A stretch of 6,128 nt of DNA. Origin: JBEEJZ01 sp041168905. GTDB lineage: Bacteria > Pseudomonadota > Gammaproteobacteria > Burkholderiales > Burkholderiaceae_C. The stretch spans positions 1-6,128 of the forward strand of contig JBEEJZ010000204.1 of the NCBI GenBank assembly GCA_041168905.1, written 5' to 3'. The position numbers were made by a program, and so were the translations under genes. The notes beneath the pieces were generated by a model that was not told where the DNA came from, made no database searches, and saw only the letters and a program-made list of their open reading frames with translations. Of the stretch, positions 4,183-6,128 are shown piece by piece (within the stretch, counting starts at the first letter, position 1; every line of letters starts with the position of its first letter).

Positions 4183-5619
4183 TCAGTTTTCCTTGGGCTC
4201 TTCCTTGCGCTCCACCAGCGTCTTGCTGATGACCACAGGCTTGCCCTTGAGTTGGTTTAGCGCCTGCATCAGCTGGAAATCCTTGTCCGAACCAAATTCG
4301 GGCAGCTTGCGGTCTGCGGCCGGCTTCTTCGACTCTTCTTCCAGCTTCTTGCGAGCTTCCTCCCGGGCTTTTTCACGGGCGGCGTCTTTTTGTTCATCGC
4401 CCTGGCCACTGTTGAGGTGCTTTTCCAGATCAGCTTCACGGGTACGCAAGGCTGCAAACAGGTTGCCCTCTTCGGTTTCATCCACCATCACATCCGGCAC
4501 GATGCCTTTGGCCTGTATGGATTTGCCACTGGGCGTGTAGTAGCGAGCCGTGGTGATCTTCAGGCCGGTGTCCGGCCCCAGCGGACGCACGGTTTGCACC
4601 GAGCCCTTGCCAAAGGTTTGACTGCCCATGATGGCGGCCCGCTTGTGGTCCTGCAAAGCGCCCGCCACGATTTCGCTGGCCGAGGCAGAGCCCTCGTTCA
4701 CCAGAACCACCAGCGGCACGGTTTTGAGAGCTGCTGGCAGCCGCTTGAGAGGATCAGCGCCGCCACGGCGCTGATAGAACTCGGGCGATGCCTTGAAGAT
4801 GGCTTTGCTCTCCGCCAGCTGTCCATTGGTGGATACCACGGTCACGTTGTCGGGCAGAAAGGCCGCAGAAACCGCCACCGCAGCGTCCAGCAAACCGCCC
4901 GGGTCATTGCGCAAATCGAGCACCAGGCCCTTGAGTTTGGGCTCCTGCTTGTAGATCTCTTCGATCTTTTTCACAAAGTCCTCGACTGAGCGCTCCTGAA
5001 ACTGGCTCAGGCGGACCCAGGCGTAACCGGGTTCGATGACCTTGGCACGAACCGACTGCGTGCGGATTTCCTCGCGGACGATGGTCACCGGAAAGCTGCG
5101 GTTTTCATCTTTGCGGAAGATGGTCAGCACCACCTTGGTATTGGGCTCACCCCGCATTTTCTTGACAGCATCGTTCAGGGCCAGGCCCTTCACGGCGGTG
5201 TCATCGATTTTGGTGATGAGGTCGTTGGTCTTCAGCCCGGCCCGGAAAGCGGGAGAGCCCTCGATGGGCGACACCACCTTGACGAGGCCTTCTTCCTGCG
5301 TGATCTCTATGCCCACACCCACAAAACGCCCGGACGTCCCTTCACGAAACTCCTTGAAGGACTTTTTGTCGAAGTATTGCGAGTGAGGATCGAGGCTGGA
5401 CACCATGCCGGAGATGGCGTCAGTGATCAGCTTTTTCTCATCGACTGGCTCGACATAGTCGCTCTTGACCATGCCAAACACGGCTGCGAGTTGCTGCAGC
5501 TCTTCCAGCGGCAAAGGTGCCATGGTGCCGCGCGCCACCGTCTGCAAAGACACGGTGGTGAGTGCACCTGCCATCACACCAATCGATACCCAACCTGCAA
5601 TTTTCAGTTTTTGGCCCAT
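4183..5619 (-). CDS. ctpA: S41 carboxyl-terminal processing protease
   Basis: This 478-residue periplasmic serine protease belongs to family S41A (CtpA/Prc). Such enzymes trim or degrade exported and cell-envelope proteins from their C-termini. An N-terminal hydrophobic segment (about 7-29, after MGQKLK) acts as signal or anchor. LDPHSQYFD (76-84) precedes a PDZ domain (about 97-175, with GRFVGVGIEI at its start). The protease core follows: GLVLDLRNDPGG (231-242) and NEGSASASEIVAGAL (308-322). Ser313 is the nucleophile. FGKGSVQ (336-342) supplies the general base Lys338, plus Gln342; the 25-residue Ser-Lys spacing equals that in E. coli Prc. After the core comes a highly charged Lys/Glu/Ala-rich helix (about 403-440), probably coiled coil. 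ATG 5619 is preferred to the in-frame TTG 5646, because GGATGG lies just upstream and MGQKLKIAGW gives a normal short n-region. It sits 73 bases after gpmA and may have its own promoter in that gap. Confidence 0.93.
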   Translation of the reverse strand: MGQKLKIAGWVSIGVMAGALTTVSLQTVARGTMAPLPLEELQQLAAVFGMVKSDYVEPVDEKKLITDAISGMVSSLDPHSQYFDKKSFKEFREGTSGRFVGVGIEITQEEGLVKVVSPIEGSPAFRAGLKTNDLITKIDDTAVKGLALNDAVKKMRGEPNTKVVLTIFRKDENRSFPVTIVREEIRTQSVRAKVIEPGYAWVRLSQFQERSVEDFVKKIEEIYKQEPKLKGLVLDLRNDPGGLLDAAVAVSAAFLPDNVTVVSTNGQLAESKAIFKASPEFYQRRGGADPLKRLPAALKTVPLVVLVNEGSASASEIVAGALQDHKRAAIMGSQTFGKGSVQTVRPLGPDTGLKITTARYYTPSGKSIQAKGIVPDVMVDETEEGNLFAALRTREADLEKHLNSGQGDEQKDAAREKAREEARKKLEEESKKPAADRKLPEFGSDKDFQLMQALNQLKGKPVVISKTLVERKEEPKEN

Positions 5620-5622
5620 AGC

Positions 5623-5628
5623 CCATCC
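5623..5628 (-). promoter_or_regulatory. Ribosome-binding site supporting the ctpA start
   Basis: Read leftward, GGATGG lies three bases before ATG 5619. It is an approximate Shine-Dalgarno and supports 5619 over the upstream TTG at 5646. Confidence 0.45.
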
Positions 5629-5650
5629 ATATTGAGATTCGGTCAATATA
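5629..5650 (-). promoter_or_regulatory. AT-rich inverted repeat overlapping a possible ctpA -10 box
   Basis: ATATTGA (5629-5635) and TCAATAT (5643-5649) are perfect reverse complements with a 7-base spacer. On the leftward strand the right arm is part of TATATT (5645-5650), a 5-of-6 match to a -10 box. A transcript starting near 5638 would reach ATG 5619 with a leader of about 19 bases. No good -35 is seen. An AT-rich element in GC-rich DNA directly before a gene suggests a promoter or operator. Confidence 0.4.
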
Positions 5651-5692
5651 CCGCTGCCCGATCAAACCTGCTTGACCGGGTCGATACAGCTG

Positions 5693-6127
5693 TCAGGCCT
5701 TGCCTTGTGAGGCCACCGCTGCTGCGGCCTTGGCAGCCGCTTCAGCGTCACCCAGGTAATAGTGGCGCAGGGGCTTGAGGTCGGCATCGAGTTCATACAC
5801 CAGCGGAATGCCGTTGGGAATGTTCAGGCCCACGATGTCAGAGTCGCTGATACCGTCCAGGTACTTGACCAGTGCGCGTATCGAGTTGCCGTGGGCTGCC
5901 AGCACCACCCGTTTGCCCGCCTTGATGGCGGGTGCCAGGGATTCGTTCCAGAAGGGCATCACGCGCTCGACGGTGTCTTTCAGGCACTCGGTCAGGGGCA
6001 CTTGCTCACCTTGCAGCTTGGCGTAGCGCACATCGCCGCGCTCGCAGCGGGGGTCAGTGGCTTCCAGAGCGGGAGGTGGGGTGTCATAGCTGCGACGCCA
6101 GATCAGGACTTGCTCGTCGCCGTATTG
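5693..6127 (-). CDS. gpmA: 2,3-bisphosphoglycerate-dependent phosphoglycerate mutase, C-terminal part
   Basis: This is the last 144 residues of a gene whose 5' end lies beyond the right edge; the family is usually about 247 residues. GpmA interconverts 3- and 2-phosphoglycerate in glycolysis and gluconeogenesis, in the cytoplasm, via a phosphohistidine. The visible part aligns along its length with E. coli GpmA: QYGDEQV and WRRSYDTPPP (the paired arginines bind substrate), PLTECLKDTVERVMPFWNE, then VVLAAHGNSIRALVKYLDG. The His codon at 5891-5893 is the second catalytic histidine. NIPNGIPLVYELD and HYYLGDAEAAAKAAAAVASQGKA complete the C-terminus, including the family's flexible tail. A GTG at 6029-6031 lies inside the frame and is not the start, because homologous sequence continues upstream to the edge. 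It is probably first, among the genes seen, of the gpmA-ctpA-moeB series. Confidence 0.95.
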   Translation of the reverse strand, partial: QYGDEQVLIWRRSYDTPPPALEATDPRCERGDVRYAKLQGEQVPLTECLKDTVERVMPFWNESLAPAIKAGKRVVLAAHGNSIRALVKYLDGISDSDIVGLNIPNGIPLVYELDADLKPLRHYYLGDAEAAAKAAAAVASQGKA

Positions 6128-6128
6128 C

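Noticed and set aside
4390..4989. Long plus-strand open frame of 199 codons opposite ctpA
   Set aside because: It lies antisense inside a fully motif-supported ctpA. Its His/Arg/Gln-rich composition is typical of a reverse-strand shadow in GC-rich DNA, with no recognisable domain.
5620..5646. TTG-initiated nine-residue extension of ctpA
   Set aside because: ATG 5619 has a better upstream ribosome site and a normal n-region, and the extension would overlap the promoter-like inverted repeat.
5641..5677. GGTCAA, GATCAA and TTGACC copies in the gpmA-ctpA gap
   Set aside because: Six-base matches at irregular spacing are within chance for this composition; only the neighbouring 7-bp inverted repeat was kept.

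Overview
The window is GC-rich bacterial chromosome. The encoded proteins look most like those of Betaproteobacteria, order Burkholderiales, probably a Comamonadaceae-type genus. That placement rests on protein character and on my recollection that gpmA, an S41 protease gene and moeB lie together in this group. No search was run. There are no RNA genes, CRISPR arrays, insertion sequences or phage genes. The genes are packed tightly, and no gene-free stretch exceeds about 170 bases.

Layout, left to right. (1) Bases 2-160 (+) are the 3' end of an unrecognised gene. Bases 196-1044 (+) encode a DUF429 / RNase H-fold predicted nuclease. (2) Read leftward from 2690 to 1045, a GGDEF diguanylate cyclase is followed by a MinD/FlhG-like ATPase. 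The two genes overlap by one base (TGATG) and are very likely translationally coupled. The ATPase gene meets the DUF429 gene stop codon to stop codon, with no base between them. (3) A divergent control region at about 2691-2857 carries two perfect inverted repeats and weak promoter elements. It separates the cyclase from an exported staphylococcal-nuclease-type enzyme at 2858-3367 (+). (4) A strong GC hairpin closes the nuclease gene against the 3' end of a leftward cluster. That cluster reads from the right edge: gpmA (phosphoglycerate mutase, truncated by the window), ctpA (S41 carboxyl-terminal processing protease), then moeB (E1-like sulfur-carrier adenylyltransferase).

How they fit. The gpmA-ctpA-moeB set is housekeeping: glycolysis, periplasmic proteolysis, and molybdopterin or thiamine sulfur transfer. 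The functions are unrelated, so co-transcription would be historical rather than mechanistic. The cyclase/ATPase pair is the most suggestive unit. It links cyclic-di-GMP synthesis with a FlhG/FleN-like ATPase, a family tied to flagellar number and polar placement, yet no flagellar gene is visible. I see no clear evidence for a wholly new multi-gene system. The points worth following are this coupled pair, the palindromes in the two upstream control regions, and the poorly characterised DUF429 protein.
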